From the NCBI GenBank assembly GCA_903632075.3, contig CAHIKZ030000579.1, forward strand, positions 725,001-789,000: DNA of 64,000 nt. The letters are read 5' to 3'. Made by a program: the position numbers and the translations under genes. Shown one piece after another: positions 29,785-41,907 of this stretch. Positions within the stretch are counted from its first letter, which is position 1; the number at the start of each line of letters is the position of its first letter. This stretch comes from Acanthosepion pharaonis (Eukaryota; Mollusca; Cephalopoda; Sepiida; Sepiidae). Below the pieces are notes generated by a model. That model ran no database searches. It was not told where the DNA came from and saw only the letters and a program-made list of their open reading frames with translations.

Positions 29785-29950
29785 AGAATTCACAGTTCAG
29801 AACAATGTTGATTCGCGGAAGGAAGTAGACTTCCTGATGTTATCGGACTGGAGGGGATCGATCCCAGCGTGCGTTGGCTTTGGAAAGTGCCTGAAAATCA
29901 TACGACGGGTTGACCCAACCCTTGTGAGTGAAATTGGGTAGACGGAACGC
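29785..29950 (+). mobile_element. Diverged tRNA-derived SINE, cephalopod-like
   Basis: GGGGATCGATCCCAGCGTGC (B-box-like), TTGGCTTTGGAAAGTGCCTG, CGACGGGTTGACCCAACCC and TTGTGAGTGAAATTGGGTAG then ACGGAA follow, word for word with changes, the order of a SINE I recall as abundant in octopus and squid DNA. That recall is not a search result. If right, it is the best lineage marker in the window. Confidence 0.5.
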
Positions 29951-30542
29951 TTAGAGGCCGTCGATAGCTGTGTTAGCACTAAGTCACAAGTCACCGTGTC
30001 CGAGGACATGAGCGTGATGACCGTGTTCAAATAGTTGATCCCGCTAGATAACACGCACTTTCCCAGAAACTGTAATTAAGATCTTCTCAGCATAGTTGGA
30101 GTATAAACCACAGGTGGGCTCTATGGAGGTTGAATAAACACAAATACGCCTGAGCAGGCGTCTGCAATAGGTATTGACTTGCCGCCCTAGTAGACGAGTA
30201 TCCTCGAATACGAGTGGCCAGCTATTCATAATGAGAGAGAGAGAGAGAGGGGGAGAGAGAGGGGGAGATAGAGAGGGGGAGAGAGGGGGAGAGAGAGGAG
30301 GAGAGAGACGGAGACAGAGAGAGGGTCCTTTTTTCAGTGTTTGTATATATTATGTCTGGCACAAGGCTTGCATGACTAGATCGCCGCTTGAAAATCAAAC
30401 CTCAGTCTACCTTTCTGAATCAGATGCTCTCGTTCAAATCGGACCTAATTCTACAATTAGGTCCAATTTGAAAAATTATGCCGATCTATTGTTGCATACT
30501 GTAGAAACCATCCCTATGCTTATCTTTATGATTATTGGGAAT

Positions 30543-30595
<53 letters not shown>

Positions 30596-30713
30596 TTTGG
30601 ATTTTCGTGCTAAACAATCATACATCTACGTTTAGGGAAAGTTCGTTGTGTCACATCTAAGCTATGCTTAGAAAATCATTTAGAGCAATGAAGTTGTTGC
30701 ATGAAGATTACTA
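29951..30713. other. Low-copy sequence with GA-rich and (TA)n tracts
   Basis: GAGAGGGGGA-type purines at 30230-30325 and (TA)n at 30545-30592. CGGACCTAATTCTACAATTAG then GTCC at 30440-30464 is an inverted repeat (GGACCTAATT/AATTAGGTCC). No gene. Confidence 0.5.
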
Positions 30714-31978
30714 CAGTTAGACCCCGAGAATAGATTGCTAGAGTTAGACACCGAGAATACATTCTTAGAGTTTGACCCTGAGAATAGATTACTAGAGTTA
30801 GACATCGAAAATAGATTACTAGACTTAGACCCTTAGAATAGATTACTAGAGTTAGACACTGAGAATAGATTACTAGAGTTATACACCGAGAATAGAATGC
30901 TAAAGTTAGACCGCGAGAATAGATTACTAGAGTTAACCCCTAGAATAGATTACGAGAGTTAGACACCGAGAATAGATTACTTGACTTAGACCCCGAAAAT
31001 AGATTGCTAGAGTTAGACACCAAGAAGAGTTTACTAGAGTTAGACACTGAGAATAGATTACTAAAATTAGATCCCGAGAATAGATTACTAGAGTTAGGCA
31101 CCGAGAATAAATTACTAGACTTAGACCACAGGAATAGATTACTAGACATAGACCCCGAGAATAGATTGCTAGGGTTAGACACAGAGAATCGTTTACTAGA
31201 ATTAGACACCGAAAATAGATTACTAGACTTAGACACCGAGAATAGATTACAAGAGTTAGACAAGGAGAATAGATTACTGGACTTAGACTCCGAAAATAGA
31301 TTGCTAGAGGTAGACACCAAGAATAGATTACTAGACTTTGACCCTGATAATAGATTACTAGAGTTAGACACCGAGAATAGATTACTAGAGTTAGCCACCA
31401 AGCCACCAAGCATAGATTACTAGACTTGGACACCGAGAATAGATTGCTAGACTTGGACACTGAGAATAGATTTCTCGAGTTAGACACCGAGAATAGTTTA
31501 CTAGAGTTAGACCCCGAGAATAGATTGCTTGAGTTAGACAACCGAGAATAGATTACTAGATTTAGACACCGAAAAAAGATTGCTAGAGTTCACCCCTAGA
31601 ATAGATTGCTAGAGTTAGACACCGGGAATAGATTGTTAGAGTTAGACACTGAGAATAGATTACTAGACTTAGACCCCGAGAAGAGATTACTAGAGTTAGA
31701 CCGCGAGAATAGATTGCTAGAGCTAACCACTAGAATAGATGGCTAGAGTTAGTCAGCGACAATAGATTACTTGACTTAGAACCCGAGAAGAGTTTGCTAG
31801 AGTTAGACACGGAGAAGAGTTTACTAGTTAGACACCGAGAATAGATTTCTCGAGTTAGACACCGAGAATAGTTTACTAGAGTTGAATCCCGAGAAGAGAT
31901 TACTTGACTTTGACCCCGAAAACAGTTTCCTATAGTTAGACACCGAGAATAGATTACTAGTCTTTGACCTGAGAATAG
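30714..31978. repeat. 27-bp minisatellite
   Basis: About 47 units of GAGAATAGATTACTAGAGTT then AGACACC. 27 is divisible by three, so a plus frame reads a nonapeptide ENRLLELDT many times (31004-31423) and two minus frames read NLFSVSNSS. Variant units (CTTAGACC, TTGACCCTGAG) are interspersed. The array ends directly in an S2 SINE head. Confidence 0.95.
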
Positions 31979-32165
31979 AATATTCGTTCTCCGACAGGAA
32001 TCGAACCTGTATCCTATACGGAACCGTCATTTAGCCTGACGTGCCTTAACCGATCGAGCCAGGGAGAATCTTTCGATTGCCAGGGTCGAATTTACTGCTT
32101 TTAAACTTCAATCTTCTATGAATCACTCACGTACATTCATATCTGCTCAGAGCGTATCCAAATGT
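31979..32165 (-). mobile_element. S2 SINE head, copy 2
   Basis: Minus strand: TCGATCGGTTAAGGCACGTC (A box), GGTTCGATTCCTGTCGGAG (B box). The usual tail is replaced by the 27-bp minisatellite. The 5' flank AATTCGACC..GCAGTAAA and TACATTTGGATACGC is the same as in the 33-kb copies. Confidence 0.85.
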
Positions 32166-32172
32166 ACATTTT

Positions 32173-32217
<45 letters not shown>

Positions 32218-32359
32218 ACAAACAGATAGATACATAGATATATAGATAATGAACAAACTGTGACAGATAGAAAAATACATAGATAGATAATGAACAAACT
32301 TTGATAGAGAAATAATGAAAAAATGTGATAGATAAATAGATAGATAATGAACAAACTGT

Positions 32360-32400
<41 letters not shown>
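32166..32400. repeat. (TA)n and (TAGA)n with ATGAACAAACTGTGAT spacers
   Basis: (TA)n at 32177-32212 then TAGA runs separated by four copies of ATAATGAACAAACT-TGATAG. The spacers are the complement-strand relatives of those at 18.9-19.2 kb. Confidence 0.9.
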
Positions 32401-33004
32401 CGCGGCAGGCAAATGATTAGGATTAATAGACAGAGATAAATCTAAATGTTCCGTAGAAGTTACTCTTCATGTGGTTATTTTAAGCCATTAATGCAATCTT
32501 TTTAATTCAATATTCTTAAACTTAATGTACAATGGAAAAAAAAAAATTGAATGTCTTCAAGAAAATATGCCACCAATCAAACACGTTTTCTCTTTTTAAT
32601 CACTTTGCTGTACAGCTTATTGTTGCCTGATAGTAAAACAAGGGGGGACAGGTTTGACATCAGGAGGAACACTGTTGCAACCTAGAAAGTGCGACTAAAT
32701 GAGGAATAACCAAAACGGAGGAAATGAAATGGTAATTTTTATAACGTCAACAAAATACGATACTCGCCAGCGGCGTGAACTAGGTAAACCACTGCTAATG
32801 GTGGACTACTTAGACATCATATTAACGACACTTGCAATAGGGTCCAACGTATTCATGAGGATTGGGACATACCATTAGTGTTCATAGGTACGGTATATAA
32901 CATTTTCGTTAAGATTTTCAACCTGCAGACATGAATTTCATCGTTTAATGGCAAACAGGGTTGTATATTCGAAAACTTGCAGCCTGTAAAAATAACTAGA
33001 TAGA
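32401..33004. other. Unassigned low-copy sequence
   Basis: No domain, tRNA box or terminal repeat recognised in about 600 bp. Confidence 0.4.
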
Positions 33005-33430
33005 TAGATGTTTAAGACATTTTTATGTTTAGATACAAATATTTAAGTAAATGCTCTGTTTATAATAAACAGTATTAACAACATTTACCGGCCTGAATGT
33101 CCGAGAAATTGTCATAGAAAATATGCGTCCTCCGAACGGAATCGAACCTGCATCCTATACGGAACCGTCATATAGCCTGACGTGCTTTTACCGATTTCGC
33201 CACAGCAAGGTCGATTTTACTCTTTTTAAACACAATTCTCCATGATTTTCTCACATTGACACTGAGAATAGATTACTAAAATTAGATCCCGAGAATAGAT
33301 TACTAGAGTTAGGCACCGAGAATAAATTACTAGACTTAGACCACAGGAATAGATTACTAGACATAGACACCGGGAATCGGTCCCATGGCGTATCCAAATG
33401 TAAACAAATGACGTCACGACAGTTCTTTAA
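33005..33430 (-). mobile_element. S2 SINE, copy 3, with a minisatellite patch
   Basis: Tail, body and tRNA-like head (33120-33215) are present. The upstream flank is interrupted at 33258-33368 by 111 bases identical to 31043-31153 of the 27-bp minisatellite, then resumes GCGTATCCAAATGTAAA. Confidence 0.85.
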
Positions 33431-33780
33431 GACATTTTATGTTAATACATTCATTTTATAGATACAAATATTTAACTAAATGCTTTATTTATAATAAACA
33501 TTATTAACAACATATACCGGCTTGAATATCCGAGAGATTTTTCATAGAAAATATTTGTCCTCCGACAGGATTAGAACCTGTGTCCTATACGGAACCGTCA
33601 AATAGCCTGACGTGCCTTTAACCGATTGGGCCACAGAGGAGCGTTCGGTTAGCAAAGTCGAATTTACTGCCTTTAAACTTCAATCTTCCATGATTCTCTC
33701 CCTTACATTCATATCTGCTCATGGTGTATCCAAATGTAAAGAAATGACGCCATACATTATGAAATGGACAAAGTCCGACA
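33431..33780 (-). mobile_element. S2 SINE, copy 4
   Basis: In tandem with copy 3. Minus strand GTGGCCCAATCGGTTAAAGG (A box), GGTTCTAATCCTGTCGGAGG (B box, one change). The flanking TCATGGTGTATCCAAATG unit shows that a larger block including the SINE was duplicated. Confidence 0.88.
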
Positions 33781-34031
33781 ATTATTTTATACATTTTTAT
33801 GTAAATACATTCTTTTTATAGATACAAATATTTAAGTAAATGCTCTGTTTATAATAAACAGTATTAACAACATTTACCGGCCTGAATGTTCGAGAAATTT
33901 TTCATAATTTCATAATGTATAGATAGGAGACGGTGAGAAAGAGAGAGAGAGAGGGAAGGAGGGAGAGTGGGGTGAGGGAGAGAGAGAGGGAGGGATGGAG
34001 TGAGAGAGGGGGGAGAGAGAGAAGAACAGAA

Positions 34032-34082
<51 letters not shown>

Positions 34083-34230
34083 TTAAGACATATTTATGTT
34101 TATACATTCTTTTTATCGATACAAATATTTAAGTAGATGCTCTGTTTATAATAAACAGTATTAACAACATTTACCGGTATGAATGTCCGAGAAATTTTTC
34201 CTAATTTCATAATGTATAGATAGGATACGG
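33781..34230 (-). mobile_element. S2 SINE tails, copies 5 and 6, with GA and TA tracts
   Basis: 33785-33912 and 34085-34215 are two copies of the tail half, both ending ATTTTTCATAATTTCATAATG / CCTAATTTCATAATG and both followed by GA-rich runs (33938-34022, 34263-34313). (TA)n at 34035-34078. Confidence 0.85.
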
Positions 34231-34248
34231 TGTTTGTGTGTGCGTGTA

Positions 34249-34282
<34 letters not shown>

Positions 34283-34610
34283 TGAGAAAGAGAAAGGGAG
34301 AGAGAGAGAGAGAGAAGAACAAAAGACATCTCAACTTATATATATGTCAGATGTGTGCAAAAAGTTTCGGCGAAAAACTGATTTTCAACTGTGGATTCAG
34401 CCTCTAGTTTTCAAAAACGATCGCCAGAAATTTTTGCACTCAGTGAATGTATTTATGTCCCTATCTGATTCCAATTTCTAAGTGAAGAGATAAAAGCAAA
34501 TCTATTTTCTGCCCTTGCAATTCCATAACTTTCTTATTATTTTCAATTGAATGACTGAATTTATCCCTTAATCATAAAACTATTGATTCCAAATAATATA
34601 ATGGCTAAAT
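34231..34610. other. GT/GA tract and unassigned sequence
   Basis: 34231-34315 simple sequence. From 34347 GTCAGATGTGTGCAAAAAGT resembles a mariner-type terminus but no partner end was found. Confidence 0.4.
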
Positions 34611-34614
34611 TAAA

Positions 34615-34686
<72 letters not shown>
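34611..34686. repeat. (TA)n microsatellite
   Basis: About 36 TA dinucleotides. Confidence 0.98.
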
Positions 34687-34688
<2 letters not shown>

Positions 34689-35154
34689 ACGTGAAGAAAC
34701 GAACTTTCATTATAGAAGATAAGAAAGTCATGAAAAACAAAACAAAAAACAAAACAGAAACAGCGGGAAAAGGAAAATAAATAAATGAAAATAAAAGCCT
34801 CATCAAGAATAAGTAAAAAAAGAAAGCTTTTAAATGTGTCCGTTTAAATTCGAAACACCCTGCAGCTAGTTGCAATATATATTTTATTGGACGCTGACAT
34901 TACCCTCAGCGCTGCAATAGAGTGTTCCGGATATAGATAATGTCAGATGTCATCGGAGGAAGAATCATGTCTTGCTTTGCGTGGAAATGTTGAACAAGTT
35001 GTTTGGAGAAGATAGGGAGAAACAAATGAAAAATAATAAAAAAAGAGTTCGTAAAAAGCCCCCCAAAAAAGTAAAAAAAAAAAGAGGCGAAGCGAATTGA
35101 AAAAGAGGGAAAAAAAAACGAGGAAAAAATGGAGGAAGTAAAATAATGACTGAA
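34687..35154. other. A-rich low-copy sequence
   Basis: Purine-rich with AAAACAAAAC words. Nothing else recognised. Confidence 0.4.
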
Positions 35155-35214
35155 TGTTACGGAGAAAGAAAGAAAGAAAGAAAATCGATTGGAATAAAGA
35201 GAGACGCAAGTTGA

Positions 35215-35266
<52 letters not shown>

Positions 35267-35312
35267 AAATGGATTAGTATAAATGAAAGAGGCAGGTTGA
35301 AAGAAAGCAGGA

Positions 35313-35348
<36 letters not shown>

Positions 35349-35382
35349 AAATCGATTGAAATAAATGAGAGACGCAGGTTGA

Positions 35383-35422
<40 letters not shown>

Positions 35423-35487
35423 AAAAAGAAAGAAAGAAAGAAAATCGATTAGTATAAATGAAAGACGCAGGTTGAAAGAAAGCAGGA

Positions 35488-35531
<44 letters not shown>

Positions 35532-35565
35532 AAATCGATTGGAATAAATGGGAGACGCAGGTTGA

Positions 35566-35621
<56 letters not shown>

Positions 35622-35655
35622 AAATCGATTGGAATAAATGGGAGACGCAGGTTGA

Positions 35656-35703
<48 letters not shown>

Positions 35704-35736
35704 AATCGAGTGGAACAAATTAGAGACGCTGGTTGA

Positions 35737-35784
<48 letters not shown>

Positions 35785-35818
35785 AAATCGATTGAAATAA
35801 ATGAGAGACGCAGGTTGA

Positions 35819-35850
<32 letters not shown>

Positions 35851-36245
35851 ATGAGGGAAAGAAAGAAAGAAAGAAAAAAAGAAAGAAAGATAATCGATTG
35901 GAACAAATGAGAGACGCCGATTGAAAGAAAGAAAGAAAGAAAGAAAAGGAAATCGATTGGAATAAATAAGATACGCAGGTTAACAGAAAGCAGGAAATAA
36001 ATAAATAAATAAATAAAGAAAGAAAGAAAGAAAGAAAGAAAGAAAATCGATTGAAATAAATGAGAGACGCAGATTGAAAGAAAGAATGAGTAAGAAATCG
36101 ATTGAAATAAATGTTATACGCATATTATAAGAAAGAAATATAAAAATAAAATAAAATAGAAATAAGAAAATTAGAAAGAATGAAAGAAAAAAGAAAAAGG
36201 AGAGAAAGAAAATTGATTGAAGTAAATATGACATAAAAGTTATAA
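35155..36245. repeat. (GAAA)n array punctuated by a conserved 34-bp spacer
   Basis: The spacer AATCGATTGGAATAAATG then GGAGACGCAGGTTGAAAG occurs about 13 times (for example near 35186, 35267, 35350, 35443, 35533, 35623, 35703, 35788, 35890, 35948, 36046, 36090 and 36210). Between spacers lie GAAA runs of 0 to about 60 bases. The last copies decay. The 114- to 210-codon Lys/Glu or Phe/Leu/Ser frames are translations of this repeat. Confidence 0.95.
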
Positions 36246-36628
36246 GAAAGAAAGAAGACAGACACATATAAAAGACGAATTAAAAGTGAAAGACTGAAGA
36301 AAAAATGGGGAGAAATTGGAATAAAGAGGAAAGCTCTACTAGAAAGCGAAAAGGAGGAAATGAAACTGTTTTTCCATGACAAAATCTGTGGATTTCTACT
36401 CAATAAGGAGCGTTGTCATGATGTACACAGTTTTTTAGACGATTCTTCTGAACATAGCAGTTGCTTTTCAAATTGCACTCTACAACTTCCTCTTCGGGTA
36501 GGAACCGTTCCAGATACGAACTATGAATTCTATATGTCAAAATCAAGAAAATACTGAAATTAAATATCTGCTAAGTGATGTAAAAGAAATCTGAAGGCTC
36601 ATTGGAATAACGAAAGATAGCTTTCAAA
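36246..36628 (+). pseudogene. LINE-A remnant
   Basis: 36510-36620 reads YELYILDVKIKKILKLNI and RLIGITKDSFQK across frame changes, matching the ELRIGDVKIKQ...RIGMAKGAF block of LINE-A. Upstream 36360-36510 has no readable motif. Confidence 0.5.
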
Positions 36629-37525
<897 letters not shown>

Positions 37526-38458
37526 CAGAATATATGTTAGACATTCTCATGACGGTCGTCCTCGAGTATAGAATCCAGAGGTTGGCAGTGAATATTTCGG
37601 AGACAGTAGGAAAGCGTAGTGCAGGTTCGCAGTGGATATCGCAGCAGAGCAGAGCGTAGTTCATCCTTCTCCTGTTCGCCTTTGGCCCTTTGGTAGAGGA
37701 ATGGAAAGATGGCCGCCTTTATACACGACGAATACAGTGTTGTGCGGCTTCTGATTGGTCAACCTTCTATTGGTCGACTATAAAGGGAAATAAGTCATTC
37801 TGACTCGCTCACTAGTTATATATATTATATACCAAAAACCGTAACAAACATTATTATATATTTGTTTGGATCTGCCAGTTTAAAAACTGATTAATTTTTA
37901 AAATTTTGGGTTTCTATATATTTTATCATTATTATCCCGTTTTATGAATGGGGGGGGAAGGCTATGTCATCATCAAATTTAAATATGTTAAACGCGTTTT
38001 TATTCTCAGTGGGGTGAGAATATATATTAAGGTATGAAGGATTGATAGCAGATGGTTACACCTATAAACACCGCAAACAGTATGAATGGGTTTGAATCAT
38101 TTTGTTCTATATAAAGTTTACCATTTCATCTACAACCACCTTTTTCGTTTATTCTTTAGTTTCGGACAAACCCAAGTAAGTTATGTACCTAGATAACCTG
38201 CCCAATCATGGACATGCATCCATTTGTTAAAAGTACGATGACATCACGACGACGGTTCATTCCGGTGCAAAAATGGGAATCAATAACGTTTCTTCACATC
38301 TAGACGAACATTTTTAAAGCGGATGGGTTTTTATGACGATCGAAAAGCAAGAAACGTTGTTGTTTCACAAACTAGATGCAATATAAACCAAATATTTAAC
38401 TATATCACTGATCAGAAATTTCTAAGGAAAACCTAAAAATAATATAATATGCTGATTA

Positions 38459-38459
<1 letters not shown>
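37526..38459. other. Low-copy sequence with a promoter-like patch
   Basis: 37526-37740 is GC-richer than its surroundings. 37750-37790 has two ATTGG boxes and TATAAAG (separate entry). 37800-38459 is unassigned. Confidence 0.4.
37750..37790 (+). promoter_or_regulatory. Candidate Pol II promoter: two CCAAT boxes plus TATA
   Basis: ATTGG (37754-37758), ATTGG (37769-37773) and TATAAAG (37779-37785) within 32 bases; downstream CTGACTCGCTCAC could hold a start site near 37810. No ORF follows. It could be the promoter of a decayed mobile element. Confidence 0.35.
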
Positions 38460-38519
<60 letters not shown>

Positions 38520-39350
38520 TTATAAACACATTTCAGGAACACACACACATAAACACACATATATATATATATCTATATATATATTATATATATATATATA
38601 TATACACTTCAACTTAGGTGAAGAAAAATTGTTCGAAATTAAATATGTAACATAAAATTGATCATTTTTGAACCGTTGCCATTGATTTAAAGATATCTTA
38701 AATAGTTTCCTCCAATTTTTTATAAAACCATTGGAATCTGCTTTAAGCAAGAAGAATGTATAATTTAGTTTCCCCAGTTTTAACAGACTTTCAGATTTGA
38801 TGAAATCGATCATAAACTGAAATTGACATAAAATTTCATCATTAATTAATCATAGCGAAGGATCGGAAACTAATGAATGATTGAAATAAAGTCCATATAT
38901 AGAGAGAGAGAGAGAAAAAAGAAAGATATTGCGATTTTAAAATTAAATACACATAAACTAATTAAATAAAGACATTATTATTTTAAATCTTTATAAATAT
39001 TGAAAATAGTTAAGCAATTTTTTTTAGATATAGTTAAAAAAAAAAAAATTTTGTGCAACATTTAAAATATCTATGACAGTTAGATTTAGCCTTTAGGAAT
39101 AAATCAAACTAGTGACGTTCCATATCACGTGACGTCCTGTCAATCTGAAGGTCAATCTTGGAAACAAACAGTGGAATTTCAATTTATTTGTAACAAACAG
39201 TTATTTCTGATGAAAGATTGGGACAATTTGAAATATCAAATATATATATAAATAAATAAATGTTTTCTTTTAAAATAAAACATTATTGTTTTTTTAATTT
39301 GAAACTTTTTTTATATATAAACATATTAAAAAAAGTATATGTATCACTCA

Positions 39351-39409
<59 letters not shown>

Positions 39410-40107
39410 CGATAAAGAAAATCAATTTTAAAATCCATGAATTATTCAAACAAAATGAAAAATAAAGGTTAATGATTTAATTTGAAAAAAACAAACCTCC
39501 GAATCCGTTATTGTTTTTGGCGCATGCCAATAACGCTGAGTTTGATTTAAATTTTTAAAGGTTGTGCGTTCATATAAATATGGTGATGAACGAATTTTTT
39601 TAACTGGTAAATTTTCTGTCAAAGTGGCATGAACTATATTGTTCAATAATTACAGTAATGTCGCACTTTATTATCCAAAAGTCGACGTTGGATTGAAGTT
39701 ATTTAAATTACAAATAAAAAATGCACACAATTTACATGGAATGAATTATTCAACACAAAAATATAACTGATTTTCAATAGCATTTTCGGATACAACAATA
39801 CATATATTTTCGTTGAAAATCATTACTAAGAAAAAAAACAAGAACAACATCTATTCTATAATTGAAACATGTCTGTAGGAACAGACGAAACTTATAAAAA
39901 AAAAAATAAGAACTAATACGGCAGAAATTTATGGAAACAAGGATCAATTCATTCATAACGGACAGGGGTTTATGTATATTATTTGAATTGTTTGCGATGA
40001 TGGATCCGTCGCCAATTAAATCATTATTCCATCAATTTTGTTTTGTTTTTGTGTGAATAAAGAATGAATATATATATATATATATATGTTAAGAAATGGA
40101 CAAGGTC
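38460..40107. other. Very AT-rich region with (TA)n tracts
   Basis: (TA)n at 38460-38515, 38560-38605 and 39357-39405. Otherwise AT-rich sequence with 60-97-codon frames on the minus strand, none with recognisable domains. Given the Penelope-like endonuclease at 41.3 kb some of this could be its decayed RT, but I cannot read RT motifs here. Confidence 0.4.
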
Positions 40108-40735
40108 CGACAATTTATTTATTAAAGACATTTTTATTTATGTTTAACGTTATTATTTTTTTTTTATAGATGAAAGTTTTTAAACAAAATTTCTATTTTA
40201 AGATAAAATGGGAGAACCAACATTTACTGGCCTGAATGAATGCGAGAAATTTTCATGAAAATATTGTTCATAGACAGGATCGAACCTATCATCCTTTACG
40301 GAACTGTCATATACGTTTATTTGCCATATAGTTCGTGTAACCATGAACCTTATGGTAGACAGTTAATCCGAATTTACTGTTATGGGACAATCTTCCATGA
40401 ATGTTCGCACATTCTAGGAAGGTTAGGCGGCGTATCGAATGAAACAAATGACGTCATATGTTGGGAAAATGGATTTTTTGTCGTCTAATTTATTAGATAT
40501 AAGACAAAATATGTTTATGTTATATTATTTTTTTTTTTATATATATTTATTTAACAAATGATTGTTTAAGATAAACAGTATTAAATCGGATTTACGTCTG
40601 AATGTGGAGAAATTTATTATAGAAAATATTCGTTCATATATATATATTATATACCTATCCTATAAAATACGAGATGAAATGGAAGATTATTTTTATAACA
40701 GTAAATTCGACCTTGTCTAAACATAAGGTTCATAT

Positions 40736-40770
<35 letters not shown>

Positions 40771-40860
40771 CAGTTCCGTATAGGATGCAGGTTTATAATA
40801 TATATGAACGAATATTTTCTATGAAAATTTCTCAAAATTCATTTTTACAAATGTTATTTA
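40108..40860. mobile_element. S2 SINE copies 7 and 8, the last pair head to head
   Basis: 40108-40480: diverged minus-strand copy (GACAGGATCGAACCTATCATCC, GGAACTGTCAT). 40486-40640: second minus tail, interrupted by TA. 40670-40860: plus-oriented piece (TAAATTCGACCTTGTC, (TA)n at 40738-40768, CAGTTCCGTATAGGATGCAG, ACGAATATTTTCTATGAAAA), so the last two form an inverted pair. Confidence 0.75.
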
Positions 40861-41127
40861 AATACTATAATGTCGGAAGTCATTTGTTTAAATTTGTAGA
40901 GCATAAAAGGTGATTAATGTTCATCATAAATAAAAGATTTTAATAAATAAAAAAAAATAAAAAGAAATCAGATCATTGAACTTATTCAAGAAGAATTTGA
41001 ATAACCATTGGAACATGGAAGAACATACATTTCACGGGCATTGGAAAATGTTCAAGGTAAAAAAAAGAAAACTATTCTTTGGATTCTGTCACAGTTTTGA
41101 AAAATTCTAAGAACATCGTCCAAATTT
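40861..41127. other. AT-rich, possibly decayed Penelope RT
   Basis: Directly upstream of the endonuclease remnant, same orientation. No motif can be read. Confidence 0.3.
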
Positions 41128-41520
41128 TTGATGAATGCAAAGTTGGATCATGCCGCTCATAAAACAGATGTTCATATTCTTTTAAAATTTCATTCATTTG
41201 TTTATAAATTAAATTTCTCTCATAAGATAAACATTTTACGGAAAAAATTAGAAATATTTATTAAAAATTTAGGGCATATATATATTTATATAAATATATA
41301 TATATATATAAACATATATATATATATTTACCATATCTATCAAATTCATGCAAAAAACTGTGACATAAAATATATGGGTGAAATATTTCCGTAAAATCTC
41401 GTGTTTTCGAACATAAACGAGATATTCGCCTCAGAAATTTAAATGCTTTAGTTGTACACACAACTAAAGCAAAATAATTTCGATTTCGATTCCGTGAATT
41501 ATTTAAATATTTTCATAATA
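41128..41520 (+). pseudogene. Penelope-like element GIY-YIG endonuclease remnant
   Basis: 41330-41385 reads YQIHAKNCDIKYMGEIF, which aligns with the Cys/YIGET start of the GIY-YIG domain of Penelope-like elements. After one frame change 41395-41470 reads SRVFEHKRDIRLRNLNALVV then HTTKAK, the RxxEHKR...ALxxH block. Upstream (41128-41290) ILRKKLEIFIKNLG may be the RT-endonuclease linker. (TA)n interrupts at 41276-41330. It is the enzyme that nicks target DNA in this group; here it is dead. Confidence 0.75.
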
Positions 41521-41863
41521 AAAATCTCAGGTATTTATAAAGCAGGTATAATATCCATCTCACTTGAATACTATACCTGGTTTCTTTAATATTTCCCCTT
41601 TTTAGCGAGATTAATGCTCGACAAGCATACATAAAAAATTTTTTAGATCCTAATAGAATTCTTTTTCATTTTCTTTTTCATTCAAAATAATCAAAATTTT
41701 TTAGGAATACGTTTTGAAAGCGTCGCCCATGTGACGACAACGTGACCATGCTAAACGGAAAGCTGATCATTTTAAAAATTTTCAGTTATCTGTTTTGGAT
41801 AAGACTTGTTGTTTATGTCCATCGTCTTTGTCAAATTGAACTGAATTGTATTTTAATGAATAT

Positions 41864-41907
41864 TGTCTTGAAAAAGGTTTATTAAACCGAAACGTCAGAC
41901 GTCGACA
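41864..41907 (+). ncRNA. Hammerhead-like motif downstream of the Penelope endonuclease
   Basis: Stem I TGTC/GACA (41864-41867, 41904-41907); core TTGAAAA where CTGANGA is expected; stem II GGTTT-ATT-AAACC (41876-41888); GAAA; stem III CGT-CAG-ACG (41893-41901) closed by A15.1-U16.1; C at the cleavage position. Core position 3 is U instead of C and position 8 is A instead of G, which still allows the 3-8 pair. One extra A lies before stem II. Penelope-like elements are known to carry hammerheads in their terminal repeats. Confidence 0.4.

Noticed and set aside
30933..31541. 202-codon minus frame and 139-codon plus frame
   Set aside because: Translations of the 27-bp minisatellite in different frames; no start context, domain or flanking gene structure.
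35274..35906. 210-codon Phe/Leu/Ser-rich frame that looks like membrane segments
   Set aside because: Translation of GAAA runs and their conserved spacer; hydrophobicity is compositional.
35155..36245. Repeat-spacer array resembling CRISPR
   Set aside because: The conserved part lies between microsatellite runs of variable length, spacers are not unique, no cas genes, and the genome is plainly eukaryotic.
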